33,936 bases of DNA from JBECKW01 sp040235505 (GCA_040235505.1 JBECKW010000344.1:1-33936); one strand, 5' to 3'; positions 14,426 through 21,964 are shown, counted from the first letter of the stretch. Numbers and translations: made by a program. Notes: generated by a model not told the origin, from the sequence alone.

Positions 14426-15753
14426 ATGCGCCGACGCTGGATATCGACTGGGATACCTATTTTCAGGCGGTGGACTCCCATTCGGGGCTCAACCTCGAAG
14501 GTAAAATAGTGAAAGTGGTGGGTCTCATTGCCGAGGGACACGGGGTCGGAATGAGTATCGGCAGCCGGTGCCTCATTGAAAACGACACCGGTGCAACACT
14601 GACGGCGGAAGTCGTCGGGTTCAAGGAAGACCGGGTATTGCTGATGCCCTATGGGGATACCCGGGGAATCCGTCCCGGGAGCCGGATTGCGCTTCTGGAC
14701 CGTTATCCCTATGTGGATGCCGGAGACGGGTTCCTCGGACGGGTTGTAGACGGCATGGGAAATCCCATCGACGGCAAGGGGGCTATCCAGGCGACCCGGC
14801 AGTACCCCCTCTACGGTCAGACCATCAATCCTCTCCAGCGGCGTCCCATCCGGCAGCTGATGGATGTGGGCATTACCGCCATCAATACCATGGTGCCCCT
14901 CGGCCGGGGACAGCGGGTGGCGATCATGGCGGGCTCCGGTGTGGGGAAAAGCGTTCTCATGGGCATGATGACCCATCACACCACGGCGGACGTGACGGTG
15001 GTGGGGCTCATCGGCGAACGTGGCCGGGAGGTCAAGGACTTTGTGGTGGACAACCTCGGGGAAGAGGGGATGAAGCGTGCCGTGGTGGTGGCCGCCACCT
15101 CGGATTCTCCTCCTTTAATAAGAATGCGGGGCGCTTATCTCGCCACCACGCTGGCCGAATATTTCCGGGACCAGGGCAAAAACGTGCTTCTAATCATCGA
15201 TTCCATCACCCGCTTTGCCATGAGCAGCCGGGACGTGGGCCTTGCAGCCGGGGAGCCCCCCACCAGCCGAGGCTACACCCCGTCATTTTTTGCACAGATA
15301 CCGGTGCTTCTGGAACGGGCGGGGACCGTCCAGGGCAAAGGCAGCATCACCGGTATCTATACGGTACTGGTGGAAGGCGATGACATGAACGACCCGGTGG
15401 GCGATACCGTCCGTTCGATCGTGGACGGCCATATCGTGCTGTCCCGAAAACTGGCGAACCGGGGGCATTATCCGGCCATTGACGTCCTTTCGAGCGTGAG
15501 CCGCGTGATGCGGGATGTGGTGGGTGAAGAGCATCTCGAATGTCGCGGGAAACTGATCGACGCCATGGCCACCTACGCCGGGGCGGAGGATATGATCTCC
15601 ATCGGTGCGTATGTTGACGGCTCCGATGCGAAAATTGACGCTGCCAAGCGGGTGATGCCTCATATAAACGAACTTCTGAGGCAGCGGATTGAGGAAAAAT
15701 CACCCTACGAAAGCGGTCTGGAGCGACTGAAGACCATTTGTGGAAACTTATAA
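14422..15753 (+). CDS. fliI: Flagellum-specific export ATPase FliI
   Basis: A 443-residue F1-beta-like ATPase. Walker A is at about 170-177 (AGSGVGKS), Walker B is LLIIDS ahead of ITRFAM, and the family motif GEPPTSRGYTPS is intact. FliI hexamers energise and unfold substrates at the type III export gate together with FliH and FliJ. ATG 14422 overlaps the fliH stop (ATGA), which makes it a better start than an in-frame GTG at 14383 inside fliH. It is followed by fliJ after three nt. Confidence 0.97.
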   Translation: MNAPTLDIDWDTYFQAVDSHSGLNLEGKIVKVVGLIAEGHGVGMSIGSRCLIENDTGATLTAEVVGFKEDRVLLMPYGDTRGIRPGSRIALLDRYPYVDAGDGFLGRVVDGMGNPIDGKGAIQATRQYPLYGQTINPLQRRPIRQLMDVGITAINTMVPLGRGQRVAIMAGSGVGKSVLMGMMTHHTTADVTVVGLIGERGREVKDFVVDNLGEEGMKRAVVVAATSDSPPLIRMRGAYLATTLAEYFRDQGKNVLLIIDSITRFAMSSRDVGLAAGEPPTSRGYTPSFFAQIPVLLERAGTVQGKGSITGIYTVLVEGDDMNDPVGDTVRSIVDGHIVLSRKLANRGHYPAIDVLSSVSRVMRDVVGEEHLECRGKLIDAMATYAGAEDMISIGAYVDGSDAKIDAAKRVMPHINELLRQRIEEKSPYESGLERLKTICGNL

Positions 15754-15756
15754 AGT

Positions 15757-16206
15757 ATGAAAAAATTTCAGTTTCGTTTGGAGTCGTTGAGGAAGTACCG
15801 GGAATTCCTGGAGCGTCAGAAGCAGTTGGAGGTGGCAAAGGCGCGTCAGGATGTGCTCTTCTGCGAACAAGCCATCGAACAGGCAAGGGCCGCCTTTTCG
15901 GAAACGGTGGAGAGCCTGGAGGCGCAACTCGGAAATGGGATGGATGCGGCACGGTTTCTGCAAGTCAGAAATTATCTGTCGGGGCTTGAGTCTTTCGAGG
16001 CCTCCGAGGAAAAACGGCGGAAAGGACTTGTGAAGGTTCTCGTTCAGCGCCAACAGGAACTGGCCAGAAAATCGGTGGAAAAAAAGGCCATCGATAAACT
16101 CAAGGCAAGGCAGAAAGAAGAGTATTATGCGGAGATGCTGAAGGAGGAACAGAAAAGTATGGATGATACGATGATCCTCAGACGTGCAAGGAGCCTGGAA
16201 ACATGA
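15757..16206 (+). CDS. fliJ: Flagellar export chaperone/stalk FliJ
   Basis: A 149-residue, almost wholly helical and strongly charged protein predicted to be a two-helix coiled coil. It begins with the FliJ signature MKKFQFRLESLRKYRE. FliJ resembles the gamma stalk of F1 ATPase, sits in the FliI ring and contacts FlhA. Sequence identity in the family is low, so the call rests on length, coiled coil and position between fliI and motE. It begins three nt after fliI and its stop overlaps the next ATG (ATGA). Confidence 0.92.
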   Translation: MKKFQFRLESLRKYREFLERQKQLEVAKARQDVLFCEQAIEQARAAFSETVESLEAQLGNGMDAARFLQVRNYLSGLESFEASEEKRRKGLVKVLVQRQQELARKSVEKKAIDKLKARQKEEYYAEMLKEEQKSMDDTMILRRARSLET

Positions 16207-16847
16207 ATCGGAAACTGTCGAAAATAAAAACCCTGCTGATCGGGTTTGTGGCGGCCAAGATAATCGTTACGCTGATATATTTTGCAGGGAGCCTGCCCCT
16301 GGCCGATTTTCTTTTTACGCAAAAAACGGCGGAGGCCCAGGACAGTGCCGTGGCACAAAAGACCGAATCGGCAGACAAGGGACAAGACGAGGCGGCGGAC
16401 AAAGAGAAACAATACGCTGATGTCCAGGCCTTGATGAATCAGCTTGAAATCAAGCGGCTGCAACTGAAGGACGAAGAGGAAAAAATCAAGCAGGAGCGGG
16501 TGCAGCTTGAAGATATGAAACGGGATATCGATTTGAAACTCGACGAACTGTCGGCCGCACAGGCGAAAATGGACGCATCGCTTGCGAAGAAGGGGGCGGC
16601 GGAGGATCAGGAAAAGCAGGCACAGGACGCGGCCGAAGAGGCAAAGATCAAGCAGCTCGTCAAGGTCTACAACAGCATGAGTCCGAAGAAAGCAGCGGCG
16701 ATTATCGATAAGCTGGACATGAAGGTCATTTATGAGGTGTTTTCCAATATGAAAGGCGATCAGGTCGGCCAGATCCTGACGTATGTCAGCCCGGACAGGG
16801 CGGTGGAAATTACCGAGCGCCTGGCGGCAAAAACTGCAAAAGAATAA
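16203..16847 (+). CDS. motE: MotE-family protein (MgtE N-domain-like, FliG-like repeats)
   Basis: A 214-residue protein with an N-terminal signal or anchor (about 8-33), a long charged coiled coil (about 70-140) and a C-terminal 50-60 residue domain (KVYNSMSPKKAAAIIDKLD to AVEITERLA) of the MgtE N-terminal / FliG-middle type. Members next to flagellar genes are called MotE; in rhizobia MotE is a periplasmic chaperone for the motility protein MotC. The hydrophobic N terminus followed by the coiled coil fits a periplasmic location, though cleavage is unclear. It overlaps fliJ by four nt and is the last gene before a strong terminator. Its exact role in this lineage is unknown. Confidence 0.82.
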   Translation: MNRKLSKIKTLLIGFVAAKIIVTLIYFAGSLPLADFLFTQKTAEAQDSAVAQKTESADKGQDEAADKEKQYADVQALMNQLEIKRLQLKDEEEKIKQERVQLEDMKRDIDLKLDELSAAQAKMDASLAKKGAAEDQEKQAQDAAEEAKIKQLVKVYNSMSPKKAAAIIDKLDMKVIYEVFSNMKGDQVGQILTYVSPDRAVEITERLAAKTAKE

Positions 16848-16872
16848 CCTTATATAGCAAACCATAGTGAGT

Positions 16873-16905
16873 TCCCCGGGGAAACCATCCCCCGGGGATT
16901 TTTTT
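16873..16905 (+). terminator. Rho-independent terminator after motE
   Basis: A nine-bp perfect stem, TCCCCGGGG (16873-16881) with CCCCGGGGA (16890-16898), an eight-nt loop and then seven T (16899-16905). It ends the flgB-motE operon 26 nt after the motE stop. Confidence 0.92.
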
Positions 16906-16927
16906 ACGGCAGATTTTTCCGCATTTG

Positions 16928-16982
16928 CTGCGCACCGGGAAAAAAACACCGGCGAACAGGTCGAAGCCGGCGACCGGCGCAG
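16928..16982. promoter_or_regulatory. GC-rich dyad upstream of the fliK promoter
   Basis: CTGCGCACCGG (16928-16938) and CCGGCGCAG (16974-16982) are complementary apart from a small bulge. They lie about 85-140 nt upstream of the predicted fliK transcription start, the usual distance for sigma-54 activator binding sites. Assignment as an enhancer is speculative. Confidence 0.25.
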
Positions 16983-17040
16983 AACGATTTGGTCTATAAC
17001 AATCTGAAAATATATAATAAATCAGCAAACCATTCGCATT

Positions 17041-17056
17041 TGGCACACCCGTTGCT
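17041..17056 (+). promoter_or_regulatory. Sigma-54 promoter for fliK
   Basis: TGGCACACCCGTTGCT: GG (17042-17043) and GC (17054-17055) are ten nt apart, close to a perfect -24/-12 element. Predicted start is near 17067, 44 nt before fliK. With the terminator at 16873 it makes fliK a separate transcription unit. Confidence 0.92.
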
Positions 17057-17110
17057 TAAGCTGGATCCAGGAAAAAGACTCATACGAGACAACCATCGCA
17101 GCGAGGCGCT

Positions 17111-19048
17111 ATGATTCCATCGACACTTGTTCAGGGGATATGTTCCAAAACGTTTCAGGACGGGAACTGTTCCAGCCAAACCAGCACCGACCGCGCAAAG
17201 GGATTTGCCGATATATTGAAGCACTTCACCGCGAGTTCCACCGGCGCCGGAAAGAGCGATGCATCGGGGACCCCGGTGCTTTACGGCCACTCCTTTTTAT
17301 TGGAGCTGCAAAAAGCGTGTACGGCCGACGGCAATTGCCTGGAGGACTATACGGTAAACGGTGCGGCATTGTCCAAATTCGGCGATATCCTGGGGAAGCT
17401 TGGTTTCGACAGCGAAGAGGTGGCGCAGATGCTGTCGAATCTCAGTTCCCGGGGGACCGGGCATACGGTAACGCTTGCCGAGCTTTTCAAAGGGGCGTCC
17501 CAGCTTTCGATGCCGGATGATGAAAAAAGTGCGACACTCGATGTTTCGGCCATGCCCGACCTTGAAACGATTCTCAGCGGTCTGGGGCTGAGTTCGGCAA
17601 CCAGTCAACGTATTCTCTCCGATTCACTCGTGAACGGGAACGCAATCGATCTCGAAAAGCTGGCCGCGGGCATTCGGGGCGCATTAGACAGCGCCGGAGC
17701 TCCCACCGGCGATCAGACCGAAATCATCGAAAAAATACGGAGCCTTGGGCTGATGGGCGATGAAGGGGATGATTCCCTGAAGGTGAGACTGGACAAGTTG
17801 ATTTCAGAGGTCTCCAAGATCAATGACCTGCAGGACGTCCTGGATGACAGCGACGGGGAAAACGGGCTCCCGGGAAGCCTGCTCATACCCTATCTGCAGC
17901 AACTTGCAGCGCCCCTTGGAAACGACCACAAGGACCTGAAAGGGATGATTGCATCGGCCGGGAAAGCGGACGGCGGGTTTGACGGTCATACCCTTTTATC
18001 CAAACTGATGCAGATGAGGCAGGAAACCTCCGTCACGGCGGGTGCAATGGAAGACGAATCCGGTCAAATGAGTCTGTCGCGATTTGCCTCCGCTTTGGAA
18101 AACCGGATTGCCGCTCAAAAAAACCTGCACCTGGCGGCAAACAAGACATCCGCCCAGCATTCCATGGCTGAAGCGGTCAAGGGGTTTATGGAAAATATTT
18201 CCCCGGCGAGCGAAACGGCCTCAAAGATTCAAGTGTTTCCGGTGGATCTTGAAAGCAGGGATTCCCTGAAAGCTTCCTGGCAGCCGGATACAAAACGGTT
18301 CAAAAACTCGAATGATTTTCGGATCACCGGCAAGTCGGTTGCCGGAAAGGCCGGGAGTCCCCAAAATGCCCAGGAAACACTCAAGCAGGCGGTTTCAACA
18401 GAAGGGGGGAATCGGCAATCCCCGGAATATTCCACCGGCAAGGATCCGGCAGGAAAATTTTTGGATGTTTTGAATGCTTCCGACAAGCCGCAGGCAAGTA
18501 GAACGGCGGATGCTTCCGGTCTGGCCGCCGAAGGCGTGGGCGGACAGCCCAAGACCGGCTCTCAAACCGCCGCTCTCGACAGCACGGCGTCCAATCGGGA
18601 ACTTCCCGGGTATTTGCTCAATCAGGTAAGCCGCCAGATCATCCGGCTTCGCAATGCCGGAAAAAACGACATCACCCTTCAGCTCAAACCGCCGCACCTT
18701 GGCCGGATGAAACTCCAGATCGAGCATACCGCCGGCGGCATCAAGGTGGGGATCGTCGTGGAGAGCCATGCTGCAAAGGATATGCTGCTTGCCCACTCCC
18801 AGGATCTTAAAACCTCCCTGGCGCATCAGGGGCTGCGCCTGGACCGGATCGATGTGGAAGCCAATGCGGACTTCAACCAGTCCATGGCCCATGCAGGACG
18901 CGAATTCAACCAGTCCGGCGGGCAAAAGGGGCGGTGGTCGGGCCGGGCCCGTGGGGAAACGGGCGGCATATCCGAAATCCCGGACGTATCCGGGGCCAGC
19001 CCAAGTCTTGCAGGGGTTGATCCGGGAAGGCTGGATCTTGTGGCCTAG
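17111..19048 (+). CDS. fliK: Flagellar hook-length control protein FliK
   Basis: A 645-residue protein, long for FliK. Residues 1 to about 490 are poorly conserved, polar and low in complexity, as expected for the secreted ruler part. The C-terminal Flg_hook domain (about 497-590) is clear, with the signature LQLKPPHLGRMKLQIE and a helix leading into HQGLRLDRIDVEAN. This domain contacts FlhB to switch export from hook to filament substrates once the hook is complete. The long ruler part suggests a long hook or a divergent ruler, since ruler length tracks hook length in model species. The gene is alone behind its own sigma-54 promoter, and the usual neighbours flgD and flgE are missing downstream. 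Confidence 0.93.
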   Translation: MIPSTLVQGICSKTFQDGNCSSQTSTDRAKGFADILKHFTASSTGAGKSDASGTPVLYGHSFLLELQKACTADGNCLEDYTVNGAALSKFGDILGKLGFDSEEVAQMLSNLSSRGTGHTVTLAELFKGASQLSMPDDEKSATLDVSAMPDLETILSGLGLSSATSQRILSDSLVNGNAIDLEKLAAGIRGALDSAGAPTGDQTEIIEKIRSLGLMGDEGDDSLKVRLDKLISEVSKINDLQDVLDDSDGENGLPGSLLIPYLQQLAAPLGNDHKDLKGMIASAGKADGGFDGHTLLSKLMQMRQETSVTAGAMEDESGQMSLSRFASALENRIAAQKNLHLAANKTSAQHSMAEAVKGFMENISPASETASKIQVFPVDLESRDSLKASWQPDTKRFKNSNDFRITGKSVAGKAGSPQNAQETLKQAVSTEGGNRQSPEYSTGKDPAGKFLDVLNASDKPQASRTADASGLAAEGVGGQPKTGSQTAALDSTASNRELPGYLLNQVSRQIIRLRNAGKNDITLQLKPPHLGRMKLQIEHTAGGIKVGIVVESHAAKDMLLAHSQDLKTSLAHQGLRLDRIDVEANADFNQSMAHAGREFNQSGGQKGRWSGRARGETGGISEIPDVSGASPSLAGVDPGRLDLVA

Positions 19049-19060
19049 AACGGCGTGGAG

Positions 19061-19109
19061 GTCGGAAGTCAGAGGTCAGAGGCCGGAGATCAGAGGCCAG
19101 AGGTCAGAG
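19061..19109. repeat. Seven-copy GTCAGAG word array, left arm
   Basis: Exactly seven 7-nt units: GTCGGAA, GTCAGAG, GTCAGAG, GCCGGAG, ATCAGAG, GCCAGAG, GTCAGAG. All variation between units is by transition. The array begins 13 nt after the fliK stop and is the reverse complement partner of 19343-19391. Confidence 0.85.
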
Positions 19110-19162
19110 CCGTCGCCGGGAGGCGAAGCTCCCAGTTTGATCAAAATTAAAACTTTGTCGCA

Positions 19163-19242
19163 TTTTTCTTGCTCTTGCCCTTAATCTTGCTCTTAATCCA
19201 AATTAACGGCGAAATTAAATGCCAGAGCAAGATTAAGAGCAA
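19163..19242. repeat. Inverted 6-nt-word arrays (GAGCAA/GATTAA)
   Basis: Six units on the left, read on the minus strand as GATTAA, GAGCAA, GATTAA, GGGCAA, GAGCAA, GAAAAA (19163-19198), face three units GAGCAA, GATTAA, GAGCAA on the plus strand (19225-19242). The two sides can pair around a loop of roughly 26 nt. The structure is nested between the outer GTCAGAG arms. Confidence 0.8.
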
Positions 19243-19258
19243 GAAGGTGATTTAAACA

Positions 19259-19293
19259 AAACACCGTTATCTTTCATTTCCATTTCGGTGTTT
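19259..19293. repeat. Short perfect inverted repeat
   Basis: AAACACCG (19259-19266) and CGGTGTTT (19286-19293) are perfect complements around 19 nt. It is the third inverted repeat inside the outer GTCAGAG arms. No T-tract or known binding consensus is evident. Confidence 0.5.
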
Positions 19294-19342
19294 CATACAA
19301 GAGGCCAAAGATCGGATAGGGACAGGGGGGGGCTTTTCTGAC

Positions 19343-19391
19343 CTCTGATCTCTGACCTCTGATCTCTGGCCCCTGACCTCCGACCTCTGAC
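19343..19391. repeat. Seven-copy GTCAGAG word array, right (inverted) arm
   Basis: Seven 7-nt units read on the minus strand: GTCAGAG, GTCGGAG, GTCAGGG, GCCAGAG, ATCAGAG, GTCAGAG, ATCAGAG. Aligned unit by unit with the left arm it matches at 42 of 49 positions, and all seven differences are transitions. The shared GCC-then-ATC order at units 4 and 5 suggests the arms were copied from one another rather than arising separately. Confidence 0.85.
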
Positions 19392-19432
19392 TTATCTCCC
19401 GCCATTATTTTGACACTTTATCCCCCATTCCC

Positions 19433-19458
19433 GGCGGTCTGTTCATCCAGACGCCGCC
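19433..19458. other. GC-rich hairpin upstream of the motA promoter
   Basis: GGCGG-TCTG (19433-19441) pairs with CAGA-CG-CCGCC (19448-19458) around a six-nt loop, with a two-nt bulge. It lies about 100-125 nt upstream of the predicted motA transcription start. It could be a weak terminator for fliK (a short T-rich run follows) or an activator-binding dyad. Confidence 0.35.
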
Positions 19459-19530
19459 GCGTTTCTTTGCTCATTTCCAAATCATTGGCATTTCCAGTGG
19501 GTTATATCGCCGAATCGGCACAATAATCCT

Positions 19531-19546
19531 TGGCATGCGGGTTGCT
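19531..19546 (+). promoter_or_regulatory. Sigma-54 promoter for the motA-to-fliA operon
   Basis: TGGCATGCGGGTTGCT: GG (19532-19533) and GC (19544-19545) are ten nt apart, an excellent -24/-12 element. Predicted start is near 19557, about 77 nt before motA. No other strong promoter was noticed in the 13 kb downstream, so it may drive the whole operon. Confidence 0.9.
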
Positions 19547-19633
19547 ATTGTGTTATAGAGCATGGCAGTTCGGCTGGGGTGGAGTTCTTAATTGCATGAA
19601 TGATTATCGATAACCGTCGAGAGTAACGGATCT

Positions 19634-20398
19634 ATGGATTTAGCAACCCTTGTTGGGATCATTTCCGCGTTCGGGCTTGTGGTCGTCGCTATCCTCATGG
19701 GCGGTGGCCTCACCCTTTTTGTCAACGTGCCGTCTCTTATGATTGTCGTGGGCGGCACGTTGGGGACCACCATGATCAACTATCCCCTGAAAGAAATGCT
19801 GGGAACCATCAGTGTGGTTAAAAACGCGTTTTTTTCCGGGGGGCTTCTTTCTTCCGATGAAGTGATAAAAAAATTCGTGGAACTCAGTTCCAAAGCAAGG
19901 CGCGAAGGGATTCTGGCGCTTGAATCGGATGTAAAGGAAATTGGCGACGAATTCATGAAAAAAGGGCTTCAGATGTCCGTTGACGGTCTGGAACCCCAGT
20001 CCATCCAGGAGATTCTGGCCACCGAGATCGATTATCTGAGGGGACGGCATTCGATAGGCGCCGAAATTTTTGCCACCATGGGTATGTTTGCGCCGGCCTT
20101 GGGAATGATCGGTACCCTGATAGGTCTGGTCCAGATGCTTCAGTCCATGGACGATCCGAGTTCCATCGGACCCGCCATGGCAGTGGCGCTGCTGACGACG
20201 TTTTACGGATCGATCATGGCAAACCTGATGTGTCTTCCCATTTCCGGTAAGCTGAAAAGCAAGAGCAAGGAGGAAACCCTCATCAAGGAGATGGTGGTGG
20301 AGGGGGTCCTGTCCCTTACACGGGGAGAAAACCCCAGGATTCTGGAGCAGAAAATGCTGGCATACGTGCCGCCCAAATTACGGAAAAGCAGTTTTTAA
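19634..20398 (+). CDS. motA: Flagellar stator subunit MotA/PomA
   Basis: A 254-residue, four-helix inner-membrane protein. TM1 and TM2 lie in the first 55 residues, TM3 at about 147-170 (PALGMIGTLIGLVQML) and TM4 at about 179-202 (AMAVALLTTFYGSIMANL). The cytoplasmic loop between TM2 and TM3 (ARREGILALE) carries the Arg and Glu that contact FliG. The N terminus MDLATLVG and the Thr-rich TM3/TM4 resemble sodium-type PomA, but ion choice cannot be decided by eye. Five MotA subunits surround a MotB dimer in known stators. Here a single motA precedes two motB-like genes. Confidence 0.95.
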   Translation: MDLATLVGIISAFGLVVVAILMGGGLTLFVNVPSLMIVVGGTLGTTMINYPLKEMLGTISVVKNAFFSGGLLSSDEVIKKFVELSSKARREGILALESDVKEIGDEFMKKGLQMSVDGLEPQSIQEILATEIDYLRGRHSIGAEIFATMGMFAPALGMIGTLIGLVQMLQSMDDPSSIGPAMAVALLTTFYGSIMANLMCLPISGKLKSKSKEETLIKEMVVEGVLSLTRGENPRILEQKMLAYVPPKLRKSSF

Positions 20399-20410
20399 CA
20401 CCGGTTGAAA

Positions 20411-21163
20411 ATGGGAAAGAAAAAACGACAGATTGAGGAAGCTGGCGGCCCCAACCTCATCATGGTCATGACGGTGTCGCTGTTTATCATCCTGCTCGCA
20501 TTTTTCATTCTGCTCAATTCCATTGCCGTTGTGGATGACGCCCGGCAGCGGACGGCCCTGGGGTCGCTCATGGAAAATTTCGGGGTGCTCTCCGGAGGTT
20601 TTTCCGTCATCGGGGGGGAAAACCAGAAGGTTTCCAGCGAACTGATCAAGAAGGTCTCCAGTCTGCTCGATTTTTCGGACCTGATACAGGGGGACGATGA
20701 TCCGCTCAATGACCTCATTGTCACGTCAACCCGGGGAAAAAGCGTCATCACCCTGCCGGACGCCGTATTGTTCGAACCCGGGTCGACACAGATAAAAACT
20801 TCGAGCTACCCGGTCCTGGACAGGCTGTGCAAAGCCGTGAATGAAACAAAGTATTCGGTGGATATCGCCGGATTTATGGATTCTTTTTCGGGGGATTCGA
20901 ACCAGGGGGTATCGGCCCGGGAGCTTTCTTCCCTGCAGGCCCTGTCAGTGCTTAGATATTTCATAGAAAAGGGAAAGGTGCATCCGAATCTGGTGAGGGC
21001 TTACGGATGGGGAGAGTACAAGCCGCTGTCCACCAGCAAGGCCCGGGAGGTCAGAGCGCTGAACCAGCGGATCGAAATCACCATGGCCCACAAGGAACGG
21101 TCTGAAAAGCCGGAAGGTTTTTTTACCTTCAAGAATTTCTTTTTTAACGTGCTGGATCAGTAG
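20411..21163 (+). CDS. MotB-like protein lacking the ion-binding Asp
   Basis: A 250-residue protein with MotB layout: short cytoplasmic N terminus, one TM (about 15-39) and an OmpA-like periplasmic domain (about 100-225). In MotB/PomB the TM carries an essential Asp eight residues before a conserved FF pair; D22 in the next gene's product occupies it. Here FF is at 31-32 and the equivalent residue is Ser (S23), with no acidic residue in the TM. In the OmpA domain the peptidoglycan-contacting Asp is kept (D157 in GFMD) but the Arg of LSxxRA is Gln (Q176). It cannot conduct ions alone in the usual way. It may pair with the canonical MotB or act structurally. ATG 20411 is chosen over TTG 20405; the gene starts 13 nt after motA. 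Confidence 0.87.
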   Translation: MGKKKRQIEEAGGPNLIMVMTVSLFIILLAFFILLNSIAVVDDARQRTALGSLMENFGVLSGGFSVIGGENQKVSSELIKKVSSLLDFSDLIQGDDDPLNDLIVTSTRGKSVITLPDAVLFEPGSTQIKTSSYPVLDRLCKAVNETKYSVDIAGFMDSFSGDSNQGVSARELSSLQALSVLRYFIEKGKVHPNLVRAYGWGEYKPLSTSKAREVRALNQRIEITMAHKERSEKPEGFFTFKNFFFNVLDQ

Positions 21164-21172
21164 GGGACGGAC

Positions 21173-21223
21173 AGGCACAGAGGCACAAAGGCACAGAGGT
21201 ATAAAGGCATATAGAGGCGCAAA
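21173..21223. repeat. AGGCACAR 8-nt-word array, left copy
   Basis: Units AGGCACAG, AGGCACAA, AGGCACAG, AGGTATAA, AGGCATAT (21173-21212), then AG and a further AGGCGCAA. It lies between the Asp-less motB-like gene and motB. The first 27 nt match the reverse complement of 22511-22537 at 26 of 27 positions, so the two arrays flank motB-fliL in inverted orientation. Confidence 0.85.
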
Positions 21224-21241
21224 GGGGTAGGGGAAAGAGTT

Positions 21242-21964
21242 ATGTCTTCGGGTGGCGATAGTGACGGCGGGATGGATCCGAATGCCTGGATGGCGACATT
21301 CGCGGATCTGTTGATGCTGCTGTTGACTTTTTTCGTCATGCTGCTGACAATGAAATCCATGGATGCGGGCAAGGCCAGGGAAATTTTTGTAAGAACCTAC
21401 GGACCTCTTGACTTCATCGCCCAGAACGAATACGTGCCGCCGTTGAATGAATTCGAACAATATACCAAGGCGGTTGATATTACTTCCACCGATGCGCTTG
21501 AAGAGGCGATGGATATGCTCGAGGGGATCAGTCAGATCCCAGGCAAGAAACTGGCAATGCGGAATCTGAGGGAGTTGATCGATGTCACAGAAAACGAAAG
21601 CGGCGTGGTGATTACCCTTGAATCCGATCATCTGTTTGAATCCGGGGACGCAGAGATCCACCCGGGCCACGTCGAGATTCTGGACAGTATCGCGACACTT
21701 TTCCGGTATGCCACCAATGATATATTGATCATGGGGCATACGGACTCGGTGCCTGTCCACAATGACCGTTTCAACTCCAACTGGGAACTTTCGACATACC
21801 GGGCACTCAGCGTACTGTATTACCTGACCGACGCAGAGGGGCTGAACCCGGCACGTCTTGCCGCCGGTGGATTTGGAGACAGCATGCCGAGGTATCCCAA
21901 TGACAGTGATGAAAACCGGGCGAAAAACAGGCGTGTGGAATTTCTCTTAAAAAAATCATCTTGA
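21242..21964 (+). CDS. motB: Flagellar stator subunit MotB/PomB
   Basis: A 240-residue canonical MotB. The TM (about 15-37, WMATFADLLMLLLTFFVMLL) contains the essential ion-binding Asp D22. A plug/linker region follows, then an OmpA-like peptidoglycan-binding domain with D168 (GHTD), R187 (LSTYRA) and the NRRVEF motif (229-234). The start MDPNAWMATFADL is PomB-like. It anchors the stator to the cell wall and carries the ion path with MotA. It follows an Asp-less MotB paralogue and is separated from it by the AGGCACAR word array; fliL follows 19 nt downstream. Confidence 0.95.
   Translation: MSSGGDSDGGMDPNAWMATFADLLMLLLTFFVMLLTMKSMDAGKAREIFVRTYGPLDFIAQNEYVPPLNEFEQYTKAVDITSTDALEEAMDMLEGISQIPGKKLAMRNLRELIDVTENESGVVITLESDHLFESGDAEIHPGHVEILDSIATLFRYATNDILIMGHTDSVPVHNDRFNSNWELSTYRALSVLYYLTDAEGLNPARLAAGGFGDSMPRYPNDSDENRAKNRRVEFLLKKSS

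Larger units (their letters stand above)
19049..19633. other. 585-nt intergenic region of nested inverted word repeats
   Basis: No gene is supported. From left to right it holds a left 7-nt-word array (19061-19109), a small GGGAG/CTCCC hairpin (19118-19133), a 6-nt-word inverted array (19163-19198 and 19225-19242), an AAACACCG/CGGTGTTT inverted repeat (19259-19266 / 19286-19293), the right 7-nt-word array (19343-19391), a GC-rich hairpin (19433-19458) and the sigma-54 promoter of motA (19531). Flagellar loci often have flgD and flgE at this place. Confidence 0.8.

Noticed and set aside
19061..19391. Promoter inversion switch between the 49-nt arms
   Set aside because: The motA sigma-54 promoter lies outside the arms, so inverting the enclosed segment would not change transcription of motA or fliK.
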